In this document: positions 27,096 through 35,940 of the stretch, one piece after another | Numbering within the stretch: the first letter of the stretch is position 1 | Layout: each line of letters begins with the position of its first letter | Assembly (NCBI RefSeq): GCF_007680845.1 | Contig: NZ_VEIY01000001.1 | Location: 859,789-923,788 of the forward strand | DNA length: 64,000 nucleotides | Source: Curtobacterium pusillum | GTDB taxonomy: Bacteria > Actinomycetota > Actinomycetes > Actinomycetales > Microbacteriaceae | Reading direction: 5' to 3' | Translations under genes and position numbers: made by a program | The notes under the pieces: generated by a model | Seen by the model: the letters and a program-made list of their open reading frames with translations, nothing else | What the model was told of the DNA's origin: nothing | Databases searched by the model: none

Positions 27096-28175
27096 CTACG
27101 GCAGCGGGGGCTCCCCGACGCGGACCTGGCGGGACATCTCGCGGAGGTGCTGCTCGACCTCGGTCGGCTCGTCGTCGCCGGCCCGCTCCGCCGCAGCCAT
27201 CCGGACGTGGTGGGCGGCGGCGATGTCGGCGTCCCGCCACCTGGCCAGCGTGAAGTTCCGCGTGACGTCGCGCAGCGGGAGCCGGATCGACTCGTCGGCC
27301 TCGATCCCGGCGAGGAGCTGCCGCATCCGGATGACCTCGGAGTCGAGTTCGCCACCGACGACGAGCACGAAGTTCGAGATGTACAGGTAGACGAGCAGCA
27401 GCAGGGCGCCCCCGAGCCACCCGTACGCCTTGTTGCCGCCGCCGAGGGTCTCGACGTAGACCGCGAACCCGAGCGTCGCGATCGCCCAGGTGACGATCGC
27501 GAAGCCCGCGCCGGCGGACACCCACCGGAGCTGCGGCGTCTTGACGTTCGGCGTCGCGTAGTACAGCACGGCGACCATCACGACGAGGTCCACCGCGAGG
27601 ACCGGCCACTTCACGACGTTCCAGACGTCGTCGATCCACGGCGCCCATCCCATCTGCCGGATGACCGCGGCGGAGATCGTGGGCGTGCCGAGCAGGATCA
27701 CGATCGCGATCGCGCCGCCGACCATGACGAGCAGCGTGACGAGGAGCATCATGCTGCGGAACTTCCAGATCCGTCGGCCCTCCTCGACCTCGTACGCGGT
27801 GTTCATCGCCCGGCCGAACGCGGTGGCGTACCCGGACAGCGACCACAGCGTCAGCACGAGCCCGATCGTGAACCCGAGCCACGGGTTGTCGAGGGTGAGC
27901 AGCTGCCGGAGCGGCCCCTCGAGGTGCTCGGCGGTCTCGGGTCGCACGATGAACCCGAGCACCTCGATGATGTCCGACAGGCTGTCGCCCTGCCGGTCGA
28001 CGACGGAGAGGGCGGAGACGACGGTGAGCGCGGTCGGGAAGACGGTGAGGAGTGCGAAGAACGTCAGGGAGGCGGCGGCGTCGACGACGCGGTGCCGGAT
28101 CACCGAGTGGTAGGTGCGCCGGACGACGGCGCGGACTCCCGTCCGCTGGAGGTCGCGCGATGCGCTGTCCGGCAT
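27096..28175 (-). CDS. YihY/BrkB family membrane protein
   Basis: A 359-residue protein with six membrane helices. The family-like opening is VVDAAASLTFFALLTVFPTALT, followed by LWSLSGYATAFGRAMNTAYEVEEGR and GGALLLLVYLYISNFVLVVGGELDSE. YihY proteins are abundant inner-membrane proteins of unresolved function; the old RNase BN name is incorrect. The ATG at 28175 follows TAGCGT at 7 bases, so in-frame residues upstream are not included. Confidence 0.88.
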   Translation of the reverse strand: MPDSASRDLQRTGVRAVVRRTYHSVIRHRVVDAAASLTFFALLTVFPTALTVVSALSVVDRQGDSLSDIIEVLGFIVRPETAEHLEGPLRQLLTLDNPWLGFTIGLVLTLWSLSGYATAFGRAMNTAYEVEEGRRIWKFRSMMLLVTLLVMVGGAIAIVILLGTPTISAAVIRQMGWAPWIDDVWNVVKWPVLAVDLVVMVAVLYYATPNVKTPQLRWVSAGAGFAIVTWAIATLGFAVYVETLGGGNKAYGWLGGALLLLVYLYISNFVLVVGGELDSEVIRMRQLLAGIEADESIRLPLRDVTRNFTLARWRDADIAAAHHVRMAAAERAGDDEPTEVEQHLREMSRQVRVGEPPLP

Positions 28176-28206
28176 GCGACGTACGCTACCCGACACGTGC
28201 GGTTCG

Positions 28207-28238
28207 GGAGGCGCGGTGCGGGCCCGCACCGCGCCTCC
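28207..28238. terminator. GGAGGCGCGG-family perfect palindrome, copy upstream of YihY
   Basis: GGAGGCGCGGTGCGGG is followed directly by its exact complement. It is identical to the copies at 33232 and 48122. It lies between the MFS gene end and the YihY promoter, both on the minus strand. Confidence 0.82.
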
Positions 28239-28285
28239 TGTCCGGTGGGTGGTCCGGTCCGGCGGCCGCTGCCGAGACTCGGGCG

Positions 28286-29596
28286 TCAGTTCGCGTGCGG
28301 GTGCAGCGCGTCGTAGCGGCGGAAGCTCGGGACGAGGCGGAGGAGCAGCGCGACGAGCCCGATGATGAGCACGCCGCCGATGATCGGCGGGTACGCGATC
28401 CCCGCCGCGACGACGAGCCCCGCGTAGAGGTCACCGAGCCGCGGGCCACCCGTCACCACGACGATGAAGATGCCCTGCAGTCGCCCGCGCATCCCGTCCG
28501 GCGACGCGGCCTGCAGGATCGTGTTCCGGAACACCGAGCTGACGTTGTCGGCACCACCCGCGGCGGCGAGGAACAGCGCCGCGAGCCCCAGGGCGGGCAG
28601 GATGCCGACGGAGAACGCTTCGCCGGAACGGCCGCCGAGCGCGTGCGCCACCGCGATGACGACGCCGAACGCGGCGATGGCCGCGCCGTACGCGGTGATG
28701 GCCCAGCCGACGGCCTCGCCCTGGCGCCGGACGTGCCCGAGCGGACCGGAGAACACGCTCGACAGCAGTGCGCCGATCGCGTAGGCGGCCGTCAGGGTGC
28801 CGACCGTGATGGACCCGCCGCCGATCACGAGCGCGCCGATCGCCGGGAAGAGCACGCGGGGCTGTCCGAACGTCATCGCGACGATGTCGAGGACGAACGT
28901 CATGGTGATGTTCTTCGACTTCCTCAGGAACCGCGCACCCTCGACGAGCGAGCTCAGTCCGGGGCGGAGCGCATCGTGGTCGGCCGCCATCCGCGGCAGG
29001 GTGAACACCCCGAGGAACGCGAAGGTGAACAGCACGACGTCGATCGTGTAGGTCGGCGCGAACCCGACCGTCGCGATGAGCACGCCCGCGATCGCCGGGC
29101 CGACCGTCACCTGGAACCCGGACGCGATGCCGCCGAGGGCGCTCGCCGCGGGGAGCAGGTCCGTGCCCACGAGCCGGGGCACGATCGCCGAGCGGGACGC
29201 GTTGCTGACGGTCGCGGCCACGGCGTTCACGGTCGCGAGCACGTAGAGCAACACCACGCTGTGCAGGCCGAGCCAGGCGTGGGTGGCGATGAGTGCCACG
29301 GCAGCCCAGGCGACGATCGACGAGACGAGCGCGACGAGCCGCCGGTCGAAGGCGTCCGCGAGCATGCCGCCGTACAGCCCGGCGACGATCATCGGCACGA
29401 GGGCGATGACGCCGACGAGCGCCACGGCGAAGGTCGAGTGCGTGATCTCGTAGACCTCGAGGCCGACCGCGACGGTGGTCATCTGCGTGCCGATGCCGGC
29501 GATGGCGGTGCCGGCCCAGAGCCTGGCGAAGGCGGGGGAGCGACGGAGGGGGGTGAGGTCGGCGAGCAGGCGGCGGCGCGGGGTTGTTCGTGTCAC
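28286..29596 (-). CDS. MFS transporter (EntS/MFS_3-like)
   Basis: A 436-residue major facilitator with 12 predicted helices. The N-terminal LTPLRRSPAFARLWAGTAIAGIGTQM and the loop 2-3 region GGMLADAFDRRLV fit the drug:H+ or siderophore exporter branch that includes EntS. PDGMRGRLQGIFIVVVTG is the matching C-terminal cytoplasmic loop. The substrate is unknown. The GTG at 29596 is preferred over a start at 29722 because CAGAAT lies 9 bases upstream and the extra residues overlap the divergent FKBP gene. Confidence 0.87.
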   Translation of the reverse strand: MTRTTPRRRLLADLTPLRRSPAFARLWAGTAIAGIGTQMTTVAVGLEVYEITHSTFAVALVGVIALVPMIVAGLYGGMLADAFDRRLVALVSSIVAWAAVALIATHAWLGLHSVVLLYVLATVNAVAATVSNASRSAIVPRLVGTDLLPAASALGGIASGFQVTVGPAIAGVLIATVGFAPTYTIDVVLFTFAFLGVFTLPRMAADHDALRPGLSSLVEGARFLRKSKNITMTFVLDIVAMTFGQPRVLFPAIGALVIGGGSITVGTLTAAYAIGALLSSVFSGPLGHVRRQGEAVGWAITAYGAAIAAFGVVIAVAHALGGRSGEAFSVGILPALGLAALFLAAAGGADNVSSVFRNTILQAASPDGMRGRLQGIFIVVVTGGPRLGDLYAGLVVAAGIAYPPIIGGVLIIGLVALLLRLVPSFRRYDALHPHAN

Positions 29597-29645
29597 GGTG
29601 GAACCATTCTGGGGGCTGTGCGGCGTCTCTGGTTGACTGGTTCGC

Positions 29646-30017
29646 ATGACTGACCTGAACAGCAAGCCCGAGTTCGACGCCCCCGAGGGCCCCGCCCCCA
29701 CCGAGCTCGTCGTCACCGACATCGTCGAGGGCTCCGGCGACGTCGCGAGCGCCGGTTCGACCGTGAAGGTGCACTACGCCGGCGTCGAGTACGAGACCGG
29801 CGAGGAGTTCGACAGCTCCTGGAACCGCGGCGAGCCGATCGACTTCCCGCTCGCGGCCCTGGTGCGCGGCTGGCAGGAGGGCATCCCCGGCATGAAGGTC
29901 GGCGGGCGCCGCAAGCTCGTCGTCCCGCCGGAGCTCGCCTACGGCCCCGCCGGCGGTGGACACTTCCTGTCCGGCAAGACCCTGATCTTCGTCATCGACC
30001 TGCTCGGGGTCCGCTGA
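29646..30017 (+). CDS. FKBP-type peptidyl-prolyl isomerase
   Basis: A 123-residue single-domain FKBP without signal peptide. VKVHYAGVEYETGEEFDSS, ALVRGWQEGIPGMKVGGRR and VPPELAYG are the conserved pocket segments, and LIFVIDLLGV is the last strand. It would catalyse prolyl cis-trans isomerisation in the cytoplasm. TTGACT at 29633-29638 is 7 bases before the ATG. Its stop overlaps the ATG of the aldo/keto reductase by one base, so the two are co-translated. Confidence 0.93.
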   Translation: MTDLNSKPEFDAPEGPAPTELVVTDIVEGSGDVASAGSTVKVHYAGVEYETGEEFDSSWNRGEPIDFPLAALVRGWQEGIPGMKVGGRRKLVVPPELAYGPAGGGHFLSGKTLIFVIDLLGVR

Positions 30018-30853
30018 TGCAGGTCGGCGCGCCGACGATCGAGCTGAACGACGGCCACCGGTTCCCGGAGCTCGGCCTCGGCACCTACGGGCTGAACGGC
30101 GACGAGGGCGCGGCAGCCGTCGGCGCGGCGATCGACAGCGGCTACCGACTGCTCGACACCGCGCTCAACTACGGCAACGAGGACGCCGTCGGCAAGGCCG
30201 TCCGCGACGCCGAGGTCGCGCGCGAGGACCTCGTCGTCACGTCGAAGCTCCCCGGGCGCCACCACGGCTACGACGAGGCGCACCGGTCGATCGAGGAGTC
30301 CCTCGCGAACCTCGGCCTCGACCACGTCGACCTGTACCTCATCCATTGGCCGAACCCGTCGGTGGACAAGTTCGTCGACACCTGGAAGGCGTTCGTCGAC
30401 CTCCGCGACAGCGGCAAGGTCCGCTCGATCGGCGTCTCGAACTTCACGCCGGAGCACCTGCGCCGCATCATCGACGCGACCGGGGTCGCCCCGGCCGTGA
30501 ACCAGGTCGAGCTGCACCCGTACTTCCCGCAGGCAGAGCTGCGGAAGGTGCACCAGGAGCTCGGGATCGTCACCGAGAGCTGGAGTCCGCTCGCGGTCCG
30601 GTCGGAGCTCCTCACCGAGCAGCCGATCGCGGCGGCGGCAGCGGCGCACGGCGTCTCCCCGGCCCAGGTCGTCCTCCGCTGGCACGTCCAGCTCGGGGCG
30701 GTCCCGGTGCCGAAGTCCGGCGACCCGGACCGGCAGCGCGAGAACCTCGACGTGTTCGGCTTCGAGCTGACCGACGACGAGGTGGCTGCGATCTCGGCGC
30801 TCGAGCGCGGGCGGCTGTGGGACGCCGACCCGGACACGCACGAAGAGATGTAG
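30017..30853 (+). CDS. Aldo/keto reductase (2,5-diketo-D-gluconate reductase-like)
   Basis: A 278-residue NADPH-dependent reductase with the catalytic tetrad Asp47, Tyr52, Lys77 and His110, in DTALNYGNED, TSKLPG and LYLIHWP. RSIGVSNFTPEHL and AVNQVELHPYFPQ are standard barrel segments, and VPKSGDPDRQRENLDVF binds the NADPH phosphate. It belongs to the AKR5-like group reducing small carbonyls; the physiological substrate is unknown. It is co-translated with the FKBP. Confidence 0.93.
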   Translation: MQVGAPTIELNDGHRFPELGLGTYGLNGDEGAAAVGAAIDSGYRLLDTALNYGNEDAVGKAVRDAEVAREDLVVTSKLPGRHHGYDEAHRSIEESLANLGLDHVDLYLIHWPNPSVDKFVDTWKAFVDLRDSGKVRSIGVSNFTPEHLRRIIDATGVAPAVNQVELHPYFPQAELRKVHQELGIVTESWSPLAVRSELLTEQPIAAAAAAHGVSPAQVVLRWHVQLGAVPVPKSGDPDRQRENLDVFGFELTDDEVAAISALERGRLWDADPDTHEEM

Positions 30854-30867
30854 GACGCGTTCGCGTC

Positions 30868-30909
30868 GGACGGGAGGCGCGGTGCCAGCTGGCGCTGCGC
30901 CTCCCGTCC
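30868..30909. terminator. GGAGGCGCGG-family hairpin after the aldo/keto reductase gene
   Basis: Perfect 13-base outer arms, GGACGGGAGGCGC and its complement, with a partly paired centre GGTGCCAGCTGGCGCT. It starts 15 bases after the reductase stop. Confidence 0.82.
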
Positions 30910-30921
30910 CGCAGTCCGTGA

Positions 30922-30944
30922 TGTCGGTCGCGCGGGACTACACT
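30922..30944 (+). promoter_or_regulatory. Promoter of the HelD-like gene
   Basis: A -10 box TACACT at 30939-30944 is preceded by TGTCGGTC at 30922-30929, which resembles the LexA-independent damage promoter upstream of recA but with one extra base of spacing. A 29-base leader with GAAGGG precedes the GTG at 30974. Confidence 0.5.
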
Positions 30945-30973
30945 GGACACCCCTCTTTCCCGAAGGGTTGTGT

Positions 30974-33217
30974 GTGTCCGAACCGACCGAGATCGACCGC
31001 GAGCGTGGCTACGTGGACGGGCTGTTCGCCCGACTCGACGAGCTGACCGCCGAGGCCGAGCAGCGACTCGCCGAAACCCGCCGGCAGGCGGTCGGCGGGA
31101 ACCACCAGAGCCGCAGTGAGCGCGACGCCTACGCACGGCTCTACGAGGACACCATCGCCACGCTCGACCGCGTCGGCGACCGGCTCGTGTTCGGCCGGCT
31201 CGAGGTGTCCGAGCCAGACGGCGACGACGACACGTTCCGGTACATCGGTCGCGTCGGTCTCCGCGACGCCGAGCACCGTCCGCTCCTGCTCGACTGGCGC
31301 GTGCCCGGTGCGAGCGCGTTCTACCAGGCGACCGCCGCGCACCCCATGGGGATGCGCGCCCGTCGGCACCTCACGCTCGACGGCCGCAGTGTCGTCGGCG
31401 TCGAGGACGAGGTCTTCGACGCCGCCCTCTACGACGACGAGCGCACCCACCTGCAGGGCGAGGGTGCGCTGCTCGCGGCCGTGACCGCCGAGCGCACCGG
31501 CCGGATGACGGACATCGTCGCGACCATCCAGGGCGAGCAGGACCGCATCATCCGCTCCCCGCTCGAGGGCGTCCTCATCGTCCAGGGCGGCCCGGGAACC
31601 GGCAAGACCGCCGTGGCGCTACACCGTGCCGCGTACCTGCTGTACTCCTACCGCGAGCGGCTCCGGGGCTCCGGCGTCCTCATGGTCGGCCCGTCGCCGG
31701 CGTTCCTCACCTACATCGAGCAGGTGCTGCCGTCCCTCGGCGAGACCGGCGTGGTGATGGCGTCCCTCGGGTCGCTGTACCCGGGGGTGCACGCGACGAA
31801 GCATGACCAGCGCGACGTCGCCGCCGTGAAGGGCTCGGCCGAGATGGCCCAGCTCCTCCGCCGTGCCGTGCGGTCGCGCCAGGTCGTGCCGACCGAGTCG
31901 ACCGTGCTCGACGTCGAGGGCGAGCGGCTGACGGTCCCGCCGGAGCTCGTCGCCGACGCGATGAAGCGGGCGCAGGACCGGGGGAAGCCCCACAACGCCG
32001 CACGGGTGACCTTCAACAAGATCGCCCTCGACGCGATGACCCGGCTGCTCGCCGACCAGCTCCGAGCGCGCGGGACCGCGGTCGACGAAGCGGACGAGAA
32101 GGTCCTGCGCGAGGACATCCGGAGCTCGTACGACGCCCGGGTGCTGCTCAACACCGCGTGGCTGCCGCTGCCGCCGGACAAGTTCCTCGAAGACCTCTAC
32201 GCGCGGCCGAACTGGCTCGCCTCGCTCACCCCGCACTGGACCCCGGAGCGACGGGCGCTGCTGCTGCGCTCGCGCGGTGCCGCCTTCACGGTGGAGGACG
32301 TCCCGCTCCTCGACGAGGCCGCCGAGCTCCTCGGCCCGTTCGACCCGACCGGCGGTGCTGCGAAGCGCGCGGCGAAGGCGAGCCGGAACCGCGACATCGA
32401 GAACGCCCGACAGGCGATCGAGAACATGGGCGTCGAAGGGATCGTCACGGCCGAGCAGGTCGCCGGCTCCTTCGCCGAGGGCGGGGACGCCCGCACCACC
32501 GCCGAGCGCGCAGCGGAGGACCGGGAGTGGACCTACGGCCACATCGTCGTCGACGAGGCGCAGGAGCTCTCGCCGATGCAGTGGCGCGTGCTCGCCCGCC
32601 GCAACCCGCTGCGGTCCTTCACAATCGTCGGGGACATGGCGCAGGGCTCGTCGCCGGGTGCCGCCCGCACCTGGGACGACGTGCTCGGCGCCCTCGCCCG
32701 TCGCCGCCGGGGTCGTGCTCCGCAGGTGCCGCTCGCGCACCGCATCGAGGAGCTCACGGTCAACTACCGCACGCCCCGCTCGATCGTGCTCGCCGCGGGG
32801 GAGTACGCCGACGCCGCCGGCCTGACGGTCACGCGGAACGAGGCCGTTCGAGACGGTGACCCCGTCGAACGGGTCAGCACGCCTCGCGCCGCGGTGCTCG
32901 ACACCGTCGCGCGGGTGGTCGACGAGGAGCGAGACCGGATCGGCAGCGGGACCATCGGCGTCATCGTGCCCGAGGCGGACGCCGACGCCGTGCGCCGTCG
33001 GCTCGCCCGGACGGAGGCCGACGTCCGCTCGCTCGGTTCGCCGCGGCCCGGGTCGGTCACGGTGCTCACGGGAGCGGACGCGAAGGGCCTGGAGTTCGAC
33101 GGCGTCCTCCTCGTCGACCCGGAGCGGGTGGGCGCGGACGCCGCGCGGGCGGCGGCGGCGGTCTACGTCGCGATGACGCGGCCGACGCGTCGACTGACGG
33201 TCGTCGACGTCACCTGA
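30974..33217 (+). CDS. HelD-like superfamily 1 ATPase (RNA polymerase recycling factor type)
   Basis: A 747-residue UvrD-like motor. An N-terminal helical, Glu/Arg-rich coiled-coil arm (about 3-45) and a domain with LLLDWRVPGASAFYQAT precede Walker A GGPGTGKT at 205-212. IVVDEAQELSPMQWRVL (about 525) is motif II, and VNYRTPRS and KGLEFDGVLLVDP are later motifs. The N-terminal arm plus split motor is the HelD layout, which pulls RNA polymerase off DNA in Gram-positives; actinobacterial relatives are linked to rifampicin tolerance. Classical repair UvrD/Rep is less likely. A frame-opening TTG at 30968 exists; the GTG at 30974 fits the ribosome site better. Confidence 0.88.
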   Translation: MSEPTEIDRERGYVDGLFARLDELTAEAEQRLAETRRQAVGGNHQSRSERDAYARLYEDTIATLDRVGDRLVFGRLEVSEPDGDDDTFRYIGRVGLRDAEHRPLLLDWRVPGASAFYQATAAHPMGMRARRHLTLDGRSVVGVEDEVFDAALYDDERTHLQGEGALLAAVTAERTGRMTDIVATIQGEQDRIIRSPLEGVLIVQGGPGTGKTAVALHRAAYLLYSYRERLRGSGVLMVGPSPAFLTYIEQVLPSLGETGVVMASLGSLYPGVHATKHDQRDVAAVKGSAEMAQLLRRAVRSRQVVPTESTVLDVEGERLTVPPELVADAMKRAQDRGKPHNAARVTFNKIALDAMTRLLADQLRARGTAVDEADEKVLREDIRSSYDARVLLNTAWLPLPPDKFLEDLYARPNWLASLTPHWTPERRALLLRSRGAAFTVEDVPLLDEAAELLGPFDPTGGAAKRAAKASRNRDIENARQAIENMGVEGIVTAEQVAGSFAEGGDARTTAERAAEDREWTYGHIVVDEAQELSPMQWRVLARRNPLRSFTIVGDMAQGSSPGAARTWDDVLGALARRRRGRAPQVPLAHRIEELTVNYRTPRSIVLAAGEYADAAGLTVTRNEAVRDGDPVERVSTPRAAVLDTVARVVDEERDRIGSGTIGVIVPEADADAVRRRLARTEADVRSLGSPRPGSVTVLTGADAKGLEFDGVLLVDPERVGADAARAAAAVYVAMTRPTRRLTVVDVT

Positions 33218-33231
33218 CCCCCTGACGGACT

Positions 33232-33263
33232 GGAGGCGCGGTGCGGGCCCGCACCGCGCCTCC
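33232..33263. terminator. GGAGGCGCGG-family perfect palindrome, copy after the HelD gene
   Basis: Identical to the copies at 28207 and 48122. It starts 15 bases after the HelD stop, between convergent genes. Confidence 0.82.
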
Positions 33264-33333
33264 CGTCCCGCAGCTGGTGCGCTCCGCGTGGCGGCGAAAG
33301 CGACAGTTCACGCGATCCTGGCGCGTTCGCCCT

Positions 33334-33384
33334 GCGAAAGCGACAGATCTCCGCGGATCATTCGCGGCACACCGTCGCTTTCGC
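33334..33384. repeat. GCGAAAGCGAC hairpin with GACAGATC
   Basis: Arms GCGAAAGCGAC (33334-33344) and its exact complement (33374-33384) enclose AGATCTCCGCGGATC. A half-copy, GCGAAAGCGACAGTTC, precedes it at 33294. It lies between the HelD gene and the emfourin gene, both reading toward it. Confidence 0.7.
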
Positions 33385-33462
33385 GAGGGGCCGGGGCGGG
33401 CGCGCGCGGGGCGGGCCGCGCCGGGCGGGCGCCGCGGGCGGGCCGCGCAGGGCGGCGGCGCG

Positions 33463-33735
33463 TCAGGCCGGTGTGCCCTCGGTCCGGACGCGCGTCACCA
33501 GGGCAGCCCACGGCCCGTCGAGGCGACTGCCCGGGATCGTCACCGTCGTCCGCTCGACGGTGATCGTCCACGTGAAGTCGTCGCGCACCGACGGGTCCGG
33601 AGCGGGCACGGCGTCGCGGGGGAGTGCGCCCACGAGGTCGGACCAGGCGCCCGGGTCGTCGCACGCGTCGGTGTCCACACGCCAGCTCCGGGTGGTGCCG
33701 GCGATGCCCCCGGTACGGCGCACGTCGATCTGCAT
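33463..33735 (-). CDS. Emfourin-like metallopeptidase inhibitor
   Basis: A 90-residue protein opening MQIDVRRTGGIAGTTRSW, with a central FTWTITVERTTVTI strand pair and a helical C-terminus WAALVTRVR. The opening and strand pattern match the protealysin inhibitor emfourin family, cytoplasmic slow-binding inhibitors encoded beside M4 peptidases. Here it follows the M4 peptidase gene by 38 bases on the same strand, which strongly supports the call. It has its own leaderless promoter: TACCGT lies 7 bases before the ATG, so the inhibitor can be made independently of the peptidase. Confidence 0.78.
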   Translation of the reverse strand: MQIDVRRTGGIAGTTRSWRVDTDACDDPGAWSDLVGALPRDAVPAPDPSVRDDFTWTITVERTTVTIPGSRLDGPWAALVTRVRTEGTPA

Positions 33736-33773
33736 GGACTCGACGGTACGCCGGGACCGGCCGGGGGTCGAGG

Positions 33774-34823
33774 TCAGTCGAGGACGCCGACGGTGCGCCA
33801 GGCCTCCTGCACCGCCGTGTGCTGCGTGGAGTCCGCGCCGAACCGGGCAGCGGCGGCGTCGACGGTCACCGCCGCGAAGCCGGCGAAGTCGATCGACGCG
33901 GTGACGGCGTCGGAGGTGAGGGCGTCCCACCAGACCGCGCCGGCGCCCTCCCACGCCTTGCCACCGATCGCGGTCGCGGCGAGGTAGAAGGCGTGGTTCG
34001 GGATGCCGGAGTTCGTGTGCACGCCGCCCGAGTCGTCGGTGGTCTGGACGTACCCGGCCATCGTCGCCGGCTGCGGGTCCTTCCCGAGCACCGGGTCGTC
34101 GTAGGCGGTGCCCGGCGCCCGCATCGACCGCAGCGCCACGCCGTGCACCGCGGGGGTGAACAGCCCCTCGCCGATGAGCCAGGTCGCCTGGTCGGCGGTC
34201 TGCCCGGCGGCGTACTGCGCGACGAGCGACCCGAACACGTCGCTGATCGACTCGTTGAGGGCACCGGACTGCCCCTCGTACGTCAGGTCCGCGGTGTACT
34301 GCGTGACCCCGTGGGTGAGCTCGTGGCCGATGACGTCGACCGCGATCGTGAAGCGCCGGAAGACCTCGCCGTCACCGTCGCCGAACACCATCCGGCTGCC
34401 GTCCCAGTAGGCGTTGTCGTAGTCCTGGCCGTAGTGCACGGTCGCGTCGAGGGGGAGTCCGGCGCCGTCGATCGACACCCGGTCGAACACCTCGAGCCAG
34501 AACGCGTGCGTGGCGCCGAGGCCCGTGTACGCCTCGTCCACCGCGGCGTCACCGGAGACCGGGTCGCCCTCGTGCCGGACGGCGGTGCCCGGAAGCGTCG
34601 TCGACCCGTGCGCGTCCGAGATGGTGCGCTGCGGCGACCGGTCGACCGTGCCGCTGACCGACTGCGGTCGCGGACGGTGGTCGTGCTTGGGCTGCTGGAC
34701 GGTGTCGAGCGAGGCGAGCGCCGTCCGAGCCGCCGAGGCAGCGCGGGGGAAGTCCGGCGCGTCGGCGACGGCGCGGAGCAGGTACGGCGGGACGACGGAT
34801 CGGATGCGCGCGGTCGGTGTCAT
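33774..34823 (-). CDS. Protealysin-like M4 metallopeptidase
   Basis: A 349-residue thermolysin-family zinc peptidase. The zinc motif is GHELTHG (His167, Glu168, His171), with Glu191 in ALNESISD as third ligand and a C-terminal HTNSGIPNHAFYLA carrying the catalytic His. There is no signal peptide and no long FTP/PepSY propeptide. Instead a short N-terminus with PPYLL (12-16) matches the short protealysin-type propeptide. It may therefore act inside the cell or leave by an unusual route. It is paired with the emfourin-like inhibitor immediately downstream. The ATG at 34823 follows TTGCAT at 6 bases. Confidence 0.92.
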   Translation of the reverse strand: MTPTARIRSVVPPYLLRAVADAPDFPRAASAARTALASLDTVQQPKHDHRPRPQSVSGTVDRSPQRTISDAHGSTTLPGTAVRHEGDPVSGDAAVDEAYTGLGATHAFWLEVFDRVSIDGAGLPLDATVHYGQDYDNAYWDGSRMVFGDGDGEVFRRFTIAVDVIGHELTHGVTQYTADLTYEGQSGALNESISDVFGSLVAQYAAGQTADQATWLIGEGLFTPAVHGVALRSMRAPGTAYDDPVLGKDPQPATMAGYVQTTDDSGGVHTNSGIPNHAFYLAATAIGGKAWEGAGAVWWDALTSDAVTASIDFAGFAAVTVDAAAARFGADSTQHTAVQEAWRTVGVLD

Positions 34824-34858
34824 GGCGTCATGCAACCACCGGGCACCGACAGCGGCGG

Positions 34859-35902
34859 TCAGCGGCGGCGGTTCTCGACGAGTCCGAGCGCGTACGACTC
34901 CCACCACTGACCGGCGGCGGGTCCGCCGTTGCAGGTGCCGTCGCTCAGGCCGGGCGTCTTCACCCAGAGCAGGGCGTCCAGACGGGTCGTCCCGCGGGTG
35001 ACGTGCGGCGCCTGACCGAGCCCGGCGCCGTCGGGGTTGCACCAGGTGCCGCGCCACCCCTGGCCGTTCCGCGAGACGTCGATGACGAAGTGCGGGTCCC
35101 CGCCGATCGCGTCGGCGAGTTCGTCGGCGTACGCGCGTTCCTGGTCGACCCGGTAGAAGTTCGAGACGTTCGTGAAGAACCCCTGCGTCCGGTCGACGCC
35201 CGCCGCCCGCAGCCACTTCGCCATCGTCGCGGTCGGGACCCGGTTCTCGTTCCCACCGTCGAGGTACACGGTGAGCCCGTGTCCGGCGAGCGCGCCGACG
35301 GCCTTGCGGAGGAGGGGCAGCCGGTCCTGCTCGAGCCGCTTGCACACCTGGATCTGGGCGATTGCGTCCGGCTCGACGAGGACGACCGCCTTCGAGCCGG
35401 CCATCGCGCTGACGGCGGCACGGACCCACGGCAGGTACTCGTCCGCCTCGGTCCCGCCCTTCGAGTAGCTGCCGCAGTCGCGGTCGGGCACGGCGTACAG
35501 CACGAAGACGGGGGTCTTCCGCTGCTGTTCGGCGTTCCGCACGACGTCGCGGACCGTCTTCCGCGTCGCCGTGATCGACGGGTTCGTCAGCCAGGTGGCG
35601 ATGGGCTGGTCGGCGATGACGGCGATCTTCGCGGCCGTGGCGTCGTCGCCGTCGGCACGGGCCTCGGACTCCCGCTTGCCCGGTTGGTTCTCGTCCGCCG
35701 GCTGCCGGGCGAGACCGCCGGGGAACGCGTCGGCGGCGGACTTCCGCTCGGCGACGTGCCGGCCGCTGGTGTCCGTGCCGTGGGGGAGGACGAGCACGAG
35801 GGTCGTGACGAACGCGGCGACGACCACCGCTGCGATCCCGATCCACGTCCACTGGCGACGCCCGGGACTGCGGACTGCACGGGTTCCCTCGACACTCGGC
35901 AT
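34859..35902 (-). CDS. Membrane-anchored or secreted GH6 glycoside hydrolase
   Basis: A 347-residue family 6 enzyme (endoglucanase or cellobiohydrolase type). An N-terminal hydrophobic segment WIGIAAVVVAAFVTTLVLVL (about 20-40) is a signal peptide or anchor. The catalytic domain shows VLYAVPDRDCGSYSKGG (Asp142), VLVEPDAIAQ (Asp179, expected acid) and LLWVKTPGLSDGTC (Asp321), all GH6 signatures. It would cleave beta-1,4-glucan outside the cell. No carbohydrate-binding module is present. The ATG at 35902 is the first Met before the hydrophobic segment. It lies upstream of the M4 gene on the same strand. Confidence 0.9.
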   Translation of the reverse strand: MPSVEGTRAVRSPGRRQWTWIGIAAVVVAAFVTTLVLVLPHGTDTSGRHVAERKSAADAFPGGLARQPADENQPGKRESEARADGDDATAAKIAVIADQPIATWLTNPSITATRKTVRDVVRNAEQQRKTPVFVLYAVPDRDCGSYSKGGTEADEYLPWVRAAVSAMAGSKAVVLVEPDAIAQIQVCKRLEQDRLPLLRKAVGALAGHGLTVYLDGGNENRVPTATMAKWLRAAGVDRTQGFFTNVSNFYRVDQERAYADELADAIGGDPHFVIDVSRNGQGWRGTWCNPDGAGLGQAPHVTRGTTRLDALLWVKTPGLSDGTCNGGPAAGQWWESYALGLVENRRR

Positions 35903-35940
35903 GCGCCCATGGTCGCAGGTGCCGAGCCCCGACGCCCAGC

